NCBI GenBank assembly: GCA_013399855.1
Contig: VXAY01002209.1
Span: 242,414-306,413, forward strand
From: Oxyruncus cristatus
Taxonomy: Eukaryota; Chordata; Aves; Passeriformes; Cotingidae
DNA length: 64,000 nt
Direction of reading: 5' to 3'
Position 1 is the stretch's first letter; each line of letters opens with the position of its first letter. Below the pieces are notes generated by a model, which saw nothing but the letters and a program-made list of their open reading frames with translations, made no database searches and had not been told where the DNA came from. This document shows, one piece after another, positions 13,954 through 26,619 of the stretch. The position numbers and the translations under genes were made by a program.

Positions 13954-15267
13954 CAAGATCTGCTCCAGGTCACCTGTGCAGGCTCCTGGTGACAGGAGCA
14001 TGGGGTGACACAGGTTGTTTTGCTCTTGCTCAAGGACACCCATTCTTCCTCTCTGAGATTACCAACCCCCAGTCCAGTCCAATCAATATCAGGAAATAGG
14101 CTGTAATCTCTCCATGAATATAAGTCCCCTTTGGGATGTGAGGTGGTCAATGCACTTTGATGTATTCCTAGAACAGCAAAAGGTTTAGGACCAAAGTGCA
14201 TTGTCTGGTTTCCAGCTCACAGGCAGTTTCTGACATTTAAGTGGCATTCTATACACACTAATCTACTTGACTCTTGAATCTGTGGAAAAATTGAAAGTTG
14301 GGTAAGTTTTAAAGAGAGTTTTCTTATTTGCTCACAGAACCAAGAGCTGAATAGATTCACTAAATCTAGGAAAGGCTGTGAATTAAAATAGGACAATTGT
14401 GTCTTTGCTGGGAACACCTGTTTTTCTTTAACTGAACTTGATACCTGCTATCACTTTTCCATTTCAGTTTCCAAAATTAGCAAAAAATCCAGTTAGAACT
14501 GTCTCATTTTTCTCCTATAGCATTATTTGAGGTATAGAAGTGACTTTAATCTCTGCTTGCCACAGAACAAAACCTAGTTTTACAATGTTGTCCTAGAGGC
14601 GGCAGCAGAGTACATAAGAAACGAAAAAGCGAACACACAAATGGGCAAAGTTGTGTTTGGTTAGTAGTTAATATATATAAAGTCTTTCTAAAGGGTTTTA
14701 CTGGAATAAAGTGCTTATATAGAACACAAGAGGAAATATTGATATATCCCTGAAATAGGTAATAGGGTGAAAACAATACTAATGTTATTGCGTGTTCTGG
14801 ATCTGAGGGAAATAAGTTGACCTAAAAAGAAATCTCCACTTGTTGGAGAGCACTTGTGGAAGCACTGTTTTGTATACCACAGATTTAGAGAAAACCCAAA
14901 CTACTTGCACAGAGCTACAGAGGCAGTTGAGTCGGCAAACTTTAAAACAAATGTGATGCTCTGTGACACATTAATTGAAATGTACTTTCCAGTGCAACCA
15001 TTTAGCAATTTATATAAATATCAAAGCTTTTGGGGTTTAGTGTCAGTCTTTGTTTCTGAATGAGAAATTTATAAAAAACATATGTTTCGAACTGCCACTG
15101 AGTGCATTTTCAGAAGGATGTGGCCACTGAACTATATCAAACTTTCCTCAGTACAATTATTTGATGAACAGAAGATTCTTCTGTTAAGAGTGTCTCTTTT
15201 CAGTAATAACCAAAAGTTTCCAAAAGTGTTATTGTATTGAGATGGGTGGAACAAAGCCTTAAAGCAT
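13954..15267. other. non-coding stretch, nothing recognised
   Basis: Short frames only, on both strands and without recognisable protein content. I see no mobile-element ends and no RNA gene. Confidence 0.55.
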
Positions 15268-15325
15268 GGTCCCATTGAAGTCATGGGCAATTTGTCACTA
15301 GCTTCAGCGGGACCAGGATTTTGCC
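15268..15325 (+). repeat. ancient amniote interspersed-repeat remnant
   Basis: The segment CCATTGAAGTCATGGGCAAT followed by TTTGTCACTAGCTTC and GGACCAGGATTTTGCC follows an old dispersed amniote repeat. I remember that repeat by its CCATTGAAGTCAATGGGA core and GCAGGATTTGGCC-like continuation. A related piece lies at 56361-56412 in this window. I am not certain of its formal family (SINE, CR1/L3 tail or unclassified). Confidence 0.5.
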
Positions 15326-15520
15326 AAAAAAATCAAATGCTTTCTGAAGTCTTTCCATGAATTAGTCTGCAATTAAAAATAAATCATCTTGTATAAGTAA
15401 GTTGTATACGGAACCCACACTGCCATAAACTTCAGATCTGATTCCAGGTTCTCCAGCTTCTGGGGCTGCTCAGCCCAGGATTCTGGTTTCTTTTCTTCTG
15501 ATGCCTAGCTGAGGTGTTAA

Positions 15521-15599
15521 CACGACGAAATTGCCGTGTCATTTTCGATATTTGTATTCAACGCCCGGGTGTGAGTCGCAGTTCATCTGACCATTCGTA
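15521..15599. promoter_or_regulatory. compact CpG cluster
   Basis: Eight CpG dinucleotides occur in about 80 bases, including CACGACG, GCCCGGG and GTCGCA, in flanking sequence that is strongly CpG-depleted. The segment is only moderately GC-rich, so base composition alone does not explain the density. It is far too short to be a CpG island. It may be a small unmethylated regulatory element or a young insertion that has not yet decayed. Confidence 0.35.
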
Positions 15600-18030
15600 T
15601 TATAGCAGCACCCAGAAGCCTCCAGCCACAGTGGGAACATCCTTATGAAGGGCACATTGGCTTGGTCTGCTCTGTTTGGAAATCGGGTCCCTGGAGCTCA
15701 GCAGAGCACCCTTAGGCCTGTCCATGGTGCATCTGCTGATGGGATGTGCTCAGGCACAGAGGTCTGTGTTTGCCGACTGGTGCCTGAGAGCTGCTCTGGG
15801 GACCAATTCCATGCACTGTGTGCCAGGCTGTCCTCAGCAGTGGCTGTAGGCCCTACTGCAGACAGCCCACAGCAGTGACCCCACAGCTTGATTGGGTAAG
15901 CAAACGGATGTACAAAGGTTTGGGAAAAAGGAGAGGCTCAGGCTGACTAAGGCCCTGATGACTCCGTGGCCTCGTGTGAAGGGCGTCACAGGCTTTTCCA
16001 GGGAATTATTTCCTAGCATCAGAGAGGGCAATTAAGACTTTTTCATTCAGTACAAAAGTTTTAGAACACCTTGTTTTACTACTGCTCTTTATGTCTGGAA
16101 AGCTTTTACTGGTTTATAAAATGCCCTGTGTGCCCACTTAAATATTCTCATTAAAATGCCTTGGCTTCTCCTAGAGTTGATGTGGAAGGAAGCATCTAGC
16201 TGCATCCCTAAATCCAGCAGGCTTTATTTTGGCCAGAGCTCTGCCTTGATAAGAAACTAGGCAGCTGGTTTTGGTGCAACCCTCTGTTAATTTTCTGTGT
16301 TCTGGAAAACCAAAATTCCTCTGTGTTCTCCTAGACTGGCACAGTAAGGGACAACGGGTGCTTGTGCAGTGCCACCCACGTGCTGTTTGTACACAACCAA
16401 AAATGCAAGGCATGGGCCATCCTTGCTAACACAGGTTCCCTGGAATTTGTAAACATACACCCATATGTATGTTTTCTGGATGTAATCTTCGTTTGGGGCA
16501 ATAATGTTTCTGAACAGTTTACAAAAGGACAGTTTATACTCTTTTCACACTTAATCTTTATCCACTGATCCCTGGGAAGCAAACCTCTGTGATACACAAG
16601 AAAACCATTCTAATAATTCACATACAACGTTTCTCTTTGTTTTCAAGACTGCTTAGCTAACCTGTACAAAAATATTTGTAGCCCCTCCTTCTCCAGAAAG
16701 CCCCAGCTGATGAGCCAAGCTCTCAACGTTTCATTCCTGTGTAGATAGTTTCTAAATTTTTTCCCAAGGCTTTATGGTTTTCAACAATATATCTTTCATC
16801 ACTGTATTGCCAAAAAGAAGTGGCTGCCTTGAAGCCTCCCTTAGGATTTGGACTGGATATCGAGGATTAGTTTATAACTGGTAACTTATGAACTGCGTAG
16901 TGTTCTACAAACAACTTATTTTTCTTAATGCAATGGTGAAACTATGAAACCCCATCCTGAGAACTAATTTCTGAAAGGATATTTGAATGAAGCTTTAAAA
17001 AATACTTCATAGTCCTGTATCAAAACGGATACTTTTTAAGTAAGTGCATTTTTGTCTTTATACAAACAAGCATTAATTGACCACAAATCTTGAAAATATT
17101 AATCTCTGGTTGAATTTTTAGGTATTTGGTTTGGATTTGGCACTTTGTTTTTTAGGAGGGTTTTTTTTTAAAACTCTAAGAATGTCTGAGTTTTGATTTT
17201 GGCTTTTGTGCAGCTGAGATCTGACGATATAACACAAGAAACCCATTATTTATAGGAATGGAATCACAGCAGGTATTGGCAGAATACAGCAATGTGAAAC
17301 TTCTGAAGAATATTCCTTGCTTTTACCTGTACTAGTGCAAGTCATATGTGTTGGTAATAAGGGCAAGGAAAAAAATAACAAGTAAGCACAGATTTTTTTA
17401 TTTGAGCACATCTGTTTTATTTCAGTTCAGTGTGATGGCTGGAGGGAGAAAGGGATTTCTTCAGATGGCATGTGTTTAGTTCCAATTCTTGGTAAACTTA
17501 AAACAGAAAAAGACATCTAATTTTTTAATGGATTTCCTCCAAGTTGGTTGTAACAGAAGCATATCCATTTTTTCTAGTGCCCATGATGACTTCTTCTAGA
17601 TAGAAGGTTTTCTCATAATTGCTTTATGTAGAATATATTGAGAGTTATCATCCCTTTGTTTACACTGCAATTGCAGCTGGAAACGCCTTTCAAGACCAGG
17701 GACCACACTGGGAAGCCTTGCAGGAACAATAATGGAAAGCCAGTCACCACCCCAAAGTCCTCACAGCTATCTAGATGCTGGGAAAGATGGAAAGAAGAAA
17801 ATGGATTTGCTAAAAGAAGTGATTTTCCCAAGGACAAATTTTAAACCAGTGGTACTGAAGGATATAGTTGGAGTATATCAATTCCTCAATAATTTATGAC
17901 AGTTCATATATGGCTGGAAAATTGTAACTTATTTAGCAGATGTGTGTTTAGTGATATTATGAAAAGCTCCATTTTCCCTCCTAATATAGACAGGAGCATG
18001 TAAACTAGATTCCGGTTTTGGGATTAGACT
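15600..18030. other. non-coding stretch, nothing recognised
   Basis: Slightly GC-richer at 15.6-16.0 kb and AT-rich afterwards. Opposed frames at 15.6-16.6 kb overlap each other and lack recognisable content. No RNA gene or transposon was seen. Confidence 0.55.
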
Positions 18031-18209
18031 GAATTATTTGTTAACTTCTATTGTGATGATTATAATAATTTCTTACATAACATATTGCTAAAAGTTTGAG
18101 GGAAGGAGCTCTCTTTACATGCTCCATTGTTTGTGTCTAAACTTCCTTGGGCAGACAAAGTCAGAAGCAAAATAGCTTCTGACTATTCTGGGCTGGTGGA
18201 CCTTGCTCC
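18031..18209 (+). repeat. local duplicated segment, copy A
   Basis: This segment aligns in direct orientation with 19439-19608, about 1.4 kb downstream, at roughly 85-90% identity by eye through the first 140 bases. Landmarks shared by both are ATTATTTGTTAACTT, TATAATAATTTCTTA, AAAGTTTG, GAGCTCTCTT and TTTGTGTCTAAACTTCCTTGG. The match weakens afterwards and ends at GGACC(C)TTGCTCC. It could be one half of a local duplication or one of two insertions of an unrecognised interspersed repeat. Confidence 0.75.
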
Positions 18210-19438
18210 AGTCCCAGCCTGAGGACTCAGTCAAGTGGCTTTATTAGACTAGATACCACGTAATTCCTGTGTAGGAGTGCCTTTCCATGCTGAAGAAATC
18301 ACTTTTAAAGGACTTGAAGAATAAGGATTAATACTACTAAATGGAAGAAAATGAAGAAGGAAAACGGTTTATTTTGTGTCATTTAGGTCCATCCTATCTA
18401 TCTTCCCTTAATGCAAATTTCTGTTTCCATTTAACTCTTGGGAAGCAGAATCAGGCCCAAGATGAGTACTTTTGAAAATAACTCCCTTAGCAACTTGCTG
18501 AAGGTCAGTGGTGGGTGTTTGTGGCAGAAATGGGAGTGAATGCTAGTCTTAACCACAAAACCCTGCTTCCTCTCTTAATCCCGGGTTGATTTTAGAGGGC
18601 TGTATCACATGAAAAAAGATGTCCAAATTTTAAAATATTAGTCTTGGCACTGATGATAAGAAAATGATTAAGAGTCAACCAAGGAAAGGCACAACCACAC
18701 TGACAGAGACAGTCTTCCAAGTAGAACCACATTTTCATCTAACCAGGTTTTATTGCAGCTCTCCTGATGCATACATTTGACTGCATTCTGCTTTTTCGTT
18801 TTGGCAAGCACCACAGAAGGCTTGATCCAATTCTTGAGGAAATCAACAGGAGTTTGATTGGACTCACAGAAAGCCATGAAGAGATAAAGTGTGGAGCCAG
18901 ACATTCAAAAATAGCTTTTTTCGTATGTGTCACTGACCTTTCTTATGGCTTGCAAATGCAGTTTGATTACCCTAAGTGCAGTTGCTTTATGGGGAAGGTT
19001 TGAAATTTGGACCAGAAGAAAACAGTGAACTTGCTTGGGAGCATGAGTGTGAGTTGGGCCACAACAAGGAGCTTGGATTCAGTTCTTACCTGCATCTGTA
19101 TTTCATTCACAGGAGAAAACATGGAATGGGATAAGAAAGGAACCAGGTTGGGGAGCCAACCCACCACTTACCCCTGAAAGGTAGTTCGGGAACCCAATTG
19201 ACCAAGGAAAACCTTGACTCGGGTGTTGGACTGAGTGATCAGAGTGGAAGCCCTTATTACTGTGGTTGTCTCAGGATCAGGTTTCCAAGCCAAGGAGAAA
19301 GAAATCAACCAACTTAGTCTTTCAGTCTTGTTCAGAGAAGAAAATTTCATGAGGTTTGACTGAATTGGCTATTCAGTCACGGTCTGACTGTGGCTCAGGA
19401 ACATAGGATAACCCTTGCAGTATTATCTCTGAGGACTA
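18210..19438. other. non-coding spacer between the duplicated segments
   Basis: Short opposed frames lie at 18.67-19.0 kb without recognisable content. Around 19.18-19.28 kb a GTTGGACTGAGTGATCAGAG stretch faintly recalls the 3' part of CR1 LINEs, but the match is too weak to call. Confidence 0.5.
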
Positions 19439-19608
19439 GAATTATTTGTTAACTTTTATATGACTATAATAATTTCTTAAATAACACATTGATAAAAGTT
19501 TGGGGGAAAGAGCTCTCTTAACATGTTCCATTGTTATGTTTGTGTCTAAACTTCCTTGGCCAGAGAAAGCCAGAAGTAGAATGCCAGCCAAGGTGGACCC
19601 TTGCTCCT
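19439..19608 (+). repeat. local duplicated segment, copy B
   Basis: Direct-orientation partner of 18031-18209. Relative to that copy it has a 4-base insertion (TTAT) before TTTGTGTC and lacks about 11 bases near its 3' part. The gaps and scattered substitutions indicate an old event and not an assembly artefact. Confidence 0.75.
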
Positions 19609-22600
19609 TAAATGTTGAACTCCTTGCAACTTAAATGTTGCGTAAGGTCGATAATAAAAACACTCCCAATTAGCACTGTGATAATTGTCAGCTGCTACAG
19701 AAATCAAATGTCCATATACAATCATGTAGGAGTCCTTCTCCCAATACAAAGGGGAAAGTATGCCCCTGAGATAAATTTAACCTTGACTCTGTGCAGAGAT
19801 ATTCAGAGGTGTTGTATAGGTAGTTATTGTGAGAAGGTTTTGGGCCAAGAAAATAATTATGCTTAAACACTTTGTGAATTTTAATTATGTACCAATGTCA
19901 GAAGCTTTTCACACATAGATTTTATTCCCTTATTTTGAAATGATAAAGTCTTAAGTCAAAGCGTTGGGGTTTTTTTCTCCTTTATTCTAAGCAGATGTTT
20001 TGTCTCCTCACTCTTCCTTCCTCTGCCCTTTCCTCACTGGAAGGAATGATGAGTGTGTGCCAAAAGAAAATTGAAAACCATGTGAAAAACACAGAAAAAT
20101 TATTTTGTTAGGGAAAAATAAGTTAATGAAGAACTGCTCTGTTTTGAAACTACTGGACCAAATTTAATTTCCAAATGGATTTAAAAGTACACCAGATTCC
20201 AAACAGTTACACTAGCTTCTGAACATTCTTGTGAGGTTATTTTATGACATAGGAATTCAAAATAGTTAGAAGGACAAATTTTAAAGCTGAGAAGAAGGCA
20301 GGTCTTTTCCACAGCTGGCTCCAGATCTTGCCTTTCACTTTGGAGGAAAATGCTTTTCTGCATCTCATGTCATGGGGAGTGCACAAAGTGAGGACAAGCC
20401 CTGGATGGAGGTAGATAGTCATCCATGGGATATTTTTGTGAAGTGGTGCTTTAGTTGCCACCCTTGCTGAAAGATGATGGTTTCCATAAATCTGGCTCCA
20501 AACTTGTGGTGTCTGCCTACCTCACATTCTCTCTGAACTCTTTGCTCAGCAAATGGAACTGCTGCCTGCAAGGGGGCTGCAGGATTTGACCACATGATTT
20601 GATTAGAGCCTTAATGAATAGGACTGAAAGAAAAGCAGTACCCAATCAATAACCTGGGGTGCACAAACATTTATCAAAGAGAACCCAGAATGCTTTGCAT
20701 TTTTCCTCCACTTACTGCTTCTGACAGTTACATCTGCATCCATCCATTTTCTTCGGCCTAAGTGAGAACCATCAGACACATAAGACATTTGTTTATGTAA
20801 ACAGGAAACCCCTGTGGCTACCTAGCTTTAGCTGAGTATTATTTTAAATTCTTTATTAATATTGGTTTTCCTGGATCTAGGTCAACATTTTTGCCTTTTT
20901 CCCCTTCCATAATTTGAGTGGTTCTACCTTCCAGGCTACTATGTACCTGCTATTACGAAATAGGATATCATATTTGTTTCCATTAAGCATGTGTGTGTGT
21001 GAATATCTTCATAAAACATACAGAGAGCACTAACTGCTCAGACCTGTGGGACAAAAATCAAGACAACATCAGAGAAAAGATTTTTTTTTTTCCTACAGAG
21101 CCTGCTGTGGTTGCTATTTCAGCTGTTCATTAAAGTTATATTGCTTCCTTTATCTCTTGTGCTCATGGAATACAAGCACCTCCATAATGAGCTTAAATTA
21201 CCACGAGCTAAGAATAGAAAACTTGATTTCAGTTCTTGGGAGGCTGAAGCTGTGGTGGTGCATGGGTAATCAAGCAATATTAGCTGTGTAATGGTACTAG
21301 GATCCCAGGGCAGGGCTGCTGGAATGTTTATGGCATGCAAGCACAGTAAATATCTGTTTTCTGGGCTTTCTGGGTTTCCTTCTACCCTCACCACTCCTGC
21401 CTCCTTATACATTTTGAAAAAAAACATCGCTGCTCGCTCTGTATTAATATCCTGTATGTGTGGTTGGCCAGCCATGCCTGTCTTTAGAGAGTAGGACCCC
21501 CTGTGTTCTCATTTTCTCATTTATACAGCTAAACTATAGAAAAGTCTTGGTCACCTGAGTTCTCAGTATCAGAAAAGCACAAGGTAAAGTGAGTGAAGCT
21601 GTCAGAACTTAGACTAAAGAGAATGTGTGCAAAAATACCCTCTGATTCTGTGTGTTTTGGATGCTGTGGATTTCATTCAATTAAATAGCAAGTGGGAATA
21701 AGACTCTTCCTTGTACTCTTGATCATTAGCAAAGTGCAAGCAGGGGTACCTTGTCCAGAGGGATCAAACTTACTCTCTTGTTACATTAAGTTTAACAGAC
21801 ATTTTAAGTGGCTTCTGCTCCAAGGCATCTGTCCCCTTGGACACACAAAACCCTGGAGGCTGATGCTGCTAAAAGTAGGCACAGGGAATGGTGCTGTGCC
21901 AGCATCTCCCCAGGTGTTAACAGATTGCCACGGACTTCAGTGCACGGCACTGATCGCGGCGCAGACAGCACCGGCTCAGGGCTCTGCCTGACGGACTCTG
22001 CTGAATTCACTGTGATGGCTCCACAGGTAAACACCCTCCCAGGCACCTTGCCCTGCTCCAGGAGCACCCACAGGCCCAGGCCCAACCTACCAGAGAGCCA
22101 AAACCCAGGATATTTATCGAGAGATATCCTGAAAGTCACCCCGATTGGGAAGAAACCCACTTTATCATGGCATTATCAAAGAGCCTTTGGGTAGTTTTCT
22201 TTGACTGTGATATATTGGCTTTCCCCCAACTTTCCAGTAACTTTCAGTCTCTTTCTAATGATTAAAAAACTCAGCCACCAGAGCTTGTAAGGGTTCTTTC
22301 TAGCATACGAAATACTAGCAAAAATCTGCTCCACCACAATAATTTGCCCCTATATGTCCAGTGTCCTTCTTTATATATTTTGGTTCAGAAATTCATTACT
22401 GACTGTATACCCTGTTCAGAAAGTAATACACGCTTTTTTGACGAGTTATTATCCTCAGCCGGAGAATCCAGATTGGTGCAAAGAGGGTGCAAAGAGGGGT
22501 GTGACCTGGTGCCTCACAAGACATTTGTGGTGGAGCACAAGCCTAGCTAGGTCCTCTCGTGGCCTGCTTTAGTCAGAAGACCATCTTTTACTTCTGGGGC

Positions 22601-22821
22601 AATGCACCTCTTGAAAGCACCACAGGTGGAAAAAGGAAACCCTCTGTTTAACCTATAGATGCCACTTCTGCCACCTTCTTATGTAGAGAGCTTGTCTTCT
22701 GCAAGCTGTCTTGCCAGTACCAGGGAGAGAGGAGGGACCAAGGCTCTACCCAAGGGCAGCAAAGTTAGTGGACTTTGGCCTTTAATGAGCAGAAGGTGCA
22801 GTTCAATTACACTTTGTTAGT
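19609..22821. other. non-coding stretch, nothing recognised
   Basis: Mostly AT-rich, with a GC-richer patch at 21.9-22.1 kb. Opposed frames of 118 and 128 codons there overlap each other and have no recognisable domains. A 12-bp tandem pair (GTGCAAAGAGGG-like) lies near 22475-22499. Confidence 0.5.
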
Positions 22822-22884
22822 AGATATCATTAGCTTATATCTCCAGGGGTCATTGGCAGATATCATTAGTAGGGGGTCATTAGC
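22822..22884. repeat. imperfect tandem duplication
   Basis: AGATATCATTAG followed by GGGGTCATTGGC (22822-22857) is repeated as AGATATCATTAG plus GGGGTCATTAGC (22858-22884). The second copy lacks about 9 bases in the middle. Local duplication only. Confidence 0.65.
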
Positions 22885-24229
22885 AGGATTAGCCAATATA
22901 AGGAGAGCTAAACCCACCTCTGCAGTGTGGAGAAGGTGAGAGCAGGCAATGCCTTATTAGTGGCTAATCCCAGTGAGGCTGGGTCTCTGCCAAGGGCTGT
23001 CAGAGCCAAGCTGTGATGATCGAGGAGGGAGTCGTGGTATCTTTGATGATGAAAGATCTGGGTAAACGAAAGAGTCCTCCTTAACTTCACTCAAATAACT
23101 CTAAAACATAATTATGTGACCAGCCTGAGAATGCTAAGGCAGCCATCAGTCTGACCAGTGGATGGATGAAACCAGCACCATACTGACTTGCAGAAGAGGT
23201 GAGGATTTCTTTGGGAGGTAATATCTGTCATAGGCTACTAGTCCAGAATTTGTGATTTGTGGCCTTTCCTCTCTCATGGTCCTTGGCTCCTGGTATTGCT
23301 ATGGCCCCTTGCCTCAATGAGCCTCAATGGGATTCAGTGGCCCTGATCAGAGATGGGATGCTGCAGGAGATGCTGCTAAGGACTGCAGAGGTGATCCTCT
23401 AGGTTTTTGGGAGGTAGCTCATCAAGCTGGTAGGACTGTACAGTGGCTAAGGGGTACAGGAAATGCTGTTTAGGACGATCTGGATTGTATATATGCTCCC
23501 TTGGGTTTGGGTCAGCATGGATGACTTCAAATGTGGAAAACACATCTGCTTTTCCTAATTAACCTCCATTTGTTAATGAACCACCAAAATGGCCAGTGTA
23601 TCTGGGTAGTCTCCTGGCAACCTTGACGTTATTCACCTGATTTCTTTTGCTTTCACCTGGGACTGTCTGCTCCCTGCTCCCTGTGGGGCTTGAATGTGTA
23701 TGGAAGGGATGTGTCCCGTTCTCATCATGTCTCAGCGTGCCCCACTCCTGTGCTCCTCCAAATCCTCAGCATTAAGTCACTGACGGTTTTCCTTAGGAAA
23801 ATTAGTATCTTGTGTCCATGGCAATGATGATCAGTTTGGTCAGTTCTGAAAAGCATCTGTTTTTCAGACAGGCTGTTCTCCCACTGGAAGTTGCTGATTT
23901 GCTGAAGGTTAAATTCATCTGTGGCCTCAGGAGGATCTAAATTAAAAAAGGAATACAGCAAGTGAGCTTTTCACTACAGATAAATGTTTTGCTACAGAAA
24001 TGTTCCCTTTTTCTCTATTAAAAGGGCTGTTTTCACTTTGCTCTTTGTTCACTAGTAAGAGTGAAATGTATAACAGGAAACTCTGCTTAACTGAAAAGGC
24101 CTATGTGCATGTGATGTCATTTACTTTTGAAACTTGACATTTATTCTGGTTCTCTTTGTTTTGGGTTTTTTCTCTCACCTCAAAGGAGAAATATCAAGTT
24201 CACATCCTTAAAATGAAAAACTTAGTATG
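22885..24229. other. non-coding stretch, nothing recognised
   Basis: Short frames on both strands, with no domain, repeat family or RNA gene recognised. Confidence 0.5.
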
Positions 24230-24640
24230 TCGTCTTCCTTTGTATAGCAACTTGTAGAGGAATGTAAATGGTCAGTGGTGGTGATGTTAAACAGTTCTGA
24301 CGTCAGAACTTGTACACCTGATGGCAAATGTTTGTTAGATTTGCCTCTACTTAAGTACAGCCAAGATGTGTTAATGCTTGTCGTGGAGATTTACATAAAT
24401 GCAGCAAGCAGGGTGCACATTCATTACCATCTCCTGAACATTTTGAAGGAAGATTGGCAATTTTATGATTATCATGGCTCAATAAGCACGTAAGAATTAC
24501 CCAAGGAATATAGGGCAAATCGTGTGAGTTAACACATCTTATCTAAATAAATACTAATTACAAGATATTAATCCATATACGGGTCTGGGGTATTTCTAGT
24601 TAAGCATTGAAATACTTCCCATTTCTATAGTATGTGGATG
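24230..24640. promoter_or_regulatory. candidate conserved non-coding element around a CRE palindrome
   Basis: The block contains the perfect CRE palindrome described separately, then balanced-composition sequence without simple repeats. A 72-codon frame (24275-24493) runs through it but resembles no protein I know. Conservation is inferred from sequence texture only and has not been measured. Confidence 0.25.
24293..24310. promoter_or_regulatory. perfect 18-bp palindrome containing a consensus CRE
   Basis: AGTTCTGACGTCAGAACT is its own reverse complement over all 18 bases. Its centre, at 24298-24305, is TGACGTCA, the full consensus cyclic-AMP response element bound by CREB/ATF bZIP dimers. 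The central CpG is intact although the surrounding sequence is CpG-depleted. The symmetry extends five bases beyond the consensus on each side. No TATA box, CpG island or gene start is visible nearby, so a distal element is more likely than a promoter. Confidence 0.5.
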
Positions 24641-26619
24641 TATTTCAGAGAAAGAGGAATGACTTCCAGTGTGCCCCCCCTTTCCTGGGTAAACTGGCCT
24701 ACTTTACTGAATAAAATGCCAATATAATGACGCAATTCTGCTTATAGAATTTTTCTAAAAGAAAACTTTGAAAATGAAAGTAAATATCCTTTTAGCATTT
24801 ATGTTTCTAACTCGGAAAAAAATAAACTGCAAAACCATTTGTAAAAGGAGAATCCTGTAACCTTACCTTCGCTTTCCAGGAAAGTGCAACTCTTTCTCTC
24901 CAAAGGTAGAAATTCTTCCCAAACCTGTCTTCAGCCTGCTCCAGTACCTAACATACCAAAATTATGGGTAGTTTACAGGTAATATTTGATGAGTAACATT
25001 ACTAGTTTCCTCTCCAGAGAATTTGCCCAAGTTTACACGCAGCACCTGCACCACTGAACTCTCCCAAATCAGTTGTGGCCTCTTATCTTTGTAAAAGAAG
25101 AGGAAAAACCTGACTTGTTTTTGTCAGTCAGTAGAGACATGAACATTCTGTCTGAGTCAGGATTTTAGCTCAGCTCCCACAGAAGTGGTTATCAGTTACA
25201 TTTGAACACCATTTTTTTTCCGCTATCTACAGAGGGTATTTAGATGAAATGCCCAAATTTTAAGCTATTAGGGGTAGATGAGATGAATAATTAATTAAAA
25301 TAGAGGTGAAAGAGGGTAATCTGGTACTGAGCCTGCCAGTCTAAAGCACAGTTAACCCTATGTGATGGTTACTGAAGTCTCCAAGTCTCTGGGCCATTCA
25401 TTGTTGCCAACAATTTTCTCAATCAATGCTTCACTGAAAACCTTTTAAAACTCTGATTATGGTTCTTTTGTATCTAATGGCTGCTTAAAGCAATGAGATT
25501 TATATGGTTTCCTTATACTTCGATACTTTTTGTTTTGTTAAACAAATAATCATGTGCATTTAGAACATACAGAGCTTGCTGGTTTCAGTTTCCTTCATTT
25601 AGGGATCTCCCTTCATAGGGGTGCAGAGAGAAATTAATGTGGTAGACCTTTTCAAATGATTTCTAAATTAAGTACAGTAAATTCTTCTGTAATACGACTC
25701 ATGAGACCTGAAGATCAAAGTCTTACGAGAGATTTATCAATCCCAAATAATTTTTACATAGAATATATGGTAACTCCAGGTAATGTTATGTTGTCGTTCC
25801 ACTTATCATGTGAAAGCGATGAAGAGTGGAGCTTCTTTATTTTCTGGATCCTTCACTAGCTTAAGAGGAAAAGATGGCATCAGGAATTAATTTGATCTTT
25901 TTTTTTGAAGTTAGTCTTAGGCTCTCAGTGAGCTTTCTCCTAAGAGACACAGATGGCCGTTCCCTGCTTACGAGCCTACATGTACTCCTGTTCTGAAATC
26001 CAAGTCCACTGCAGTATAAATCTGGGAAAGCTCAGTGAAGTGTGAATATGATAGTTCTGATTAGTGCTGATTAGTTGCAAGCTGGAGTGTGAATAAGCAG
26101 TTTGACATGTACAGCGTTTTGTTATATGTGGCTGAAGAAATTGCATTTGCATGGTGAAGTATTTATGGTCGTATTTGTGACTTGCTTCATTCACATCTGG
26201 TCTGTGGTTGTCCTCTGGGAATGGCAGGAGAGAGAACAGGAGGGAAATGTGAAATGATTCATCAGAGACCAAAGAACAAAGACAAGATATTGCCTTCCCC
26301 TGCAAATCCCAATCTGGATAAGAGAGAGTTTGTGGCAATAAGGGACATGAGACCATAGTGGCAAAAATATATACATATAATGCAAGTGACTTTGTTTCAG
26401 TTTATTCTCTTCTGTGCCTCTTCTGCCATAAAGTCATCGCTATGATAGTTCAGGTTTTCAGGTTCTCAGGGAGATGATGAGTGGCTGGGAAGATGAAATA
26501 TATTTTTATTTTAGTTTGATTCCTTTTTTCTTTTTCATGTCTTGCTATTCTGTTTCTTCTGCTGATTCTCTTTCTCTTGAATCCTGTTAGACCAAAAGAA
26601 CTTCTTAGAGAGAAATTTA
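24641..26619. other. non-coding stretch, nothing recognised
   Basis: AT-rich, with frames up to 126 codons on the minus strand near 26.0-26.36 kb that show no recognisable protein content. No repeat family recognised. Confidence 0.5.

Noticed and set aside
19180..19290. Faint CR1 LINE 3'-end resemblance
   Set aside because: Only one short word (GTTGGACTGAGTGATCAGAG) is similar. The flanking conserved blocks and the terminal 8-bp repeats of CR1 are absent.
22000..22200. GC-richer patch as a promoter or CpG island
   Set aside because: Few CpGs for its GC content, no TATA or initiator context, and no downstream gene.
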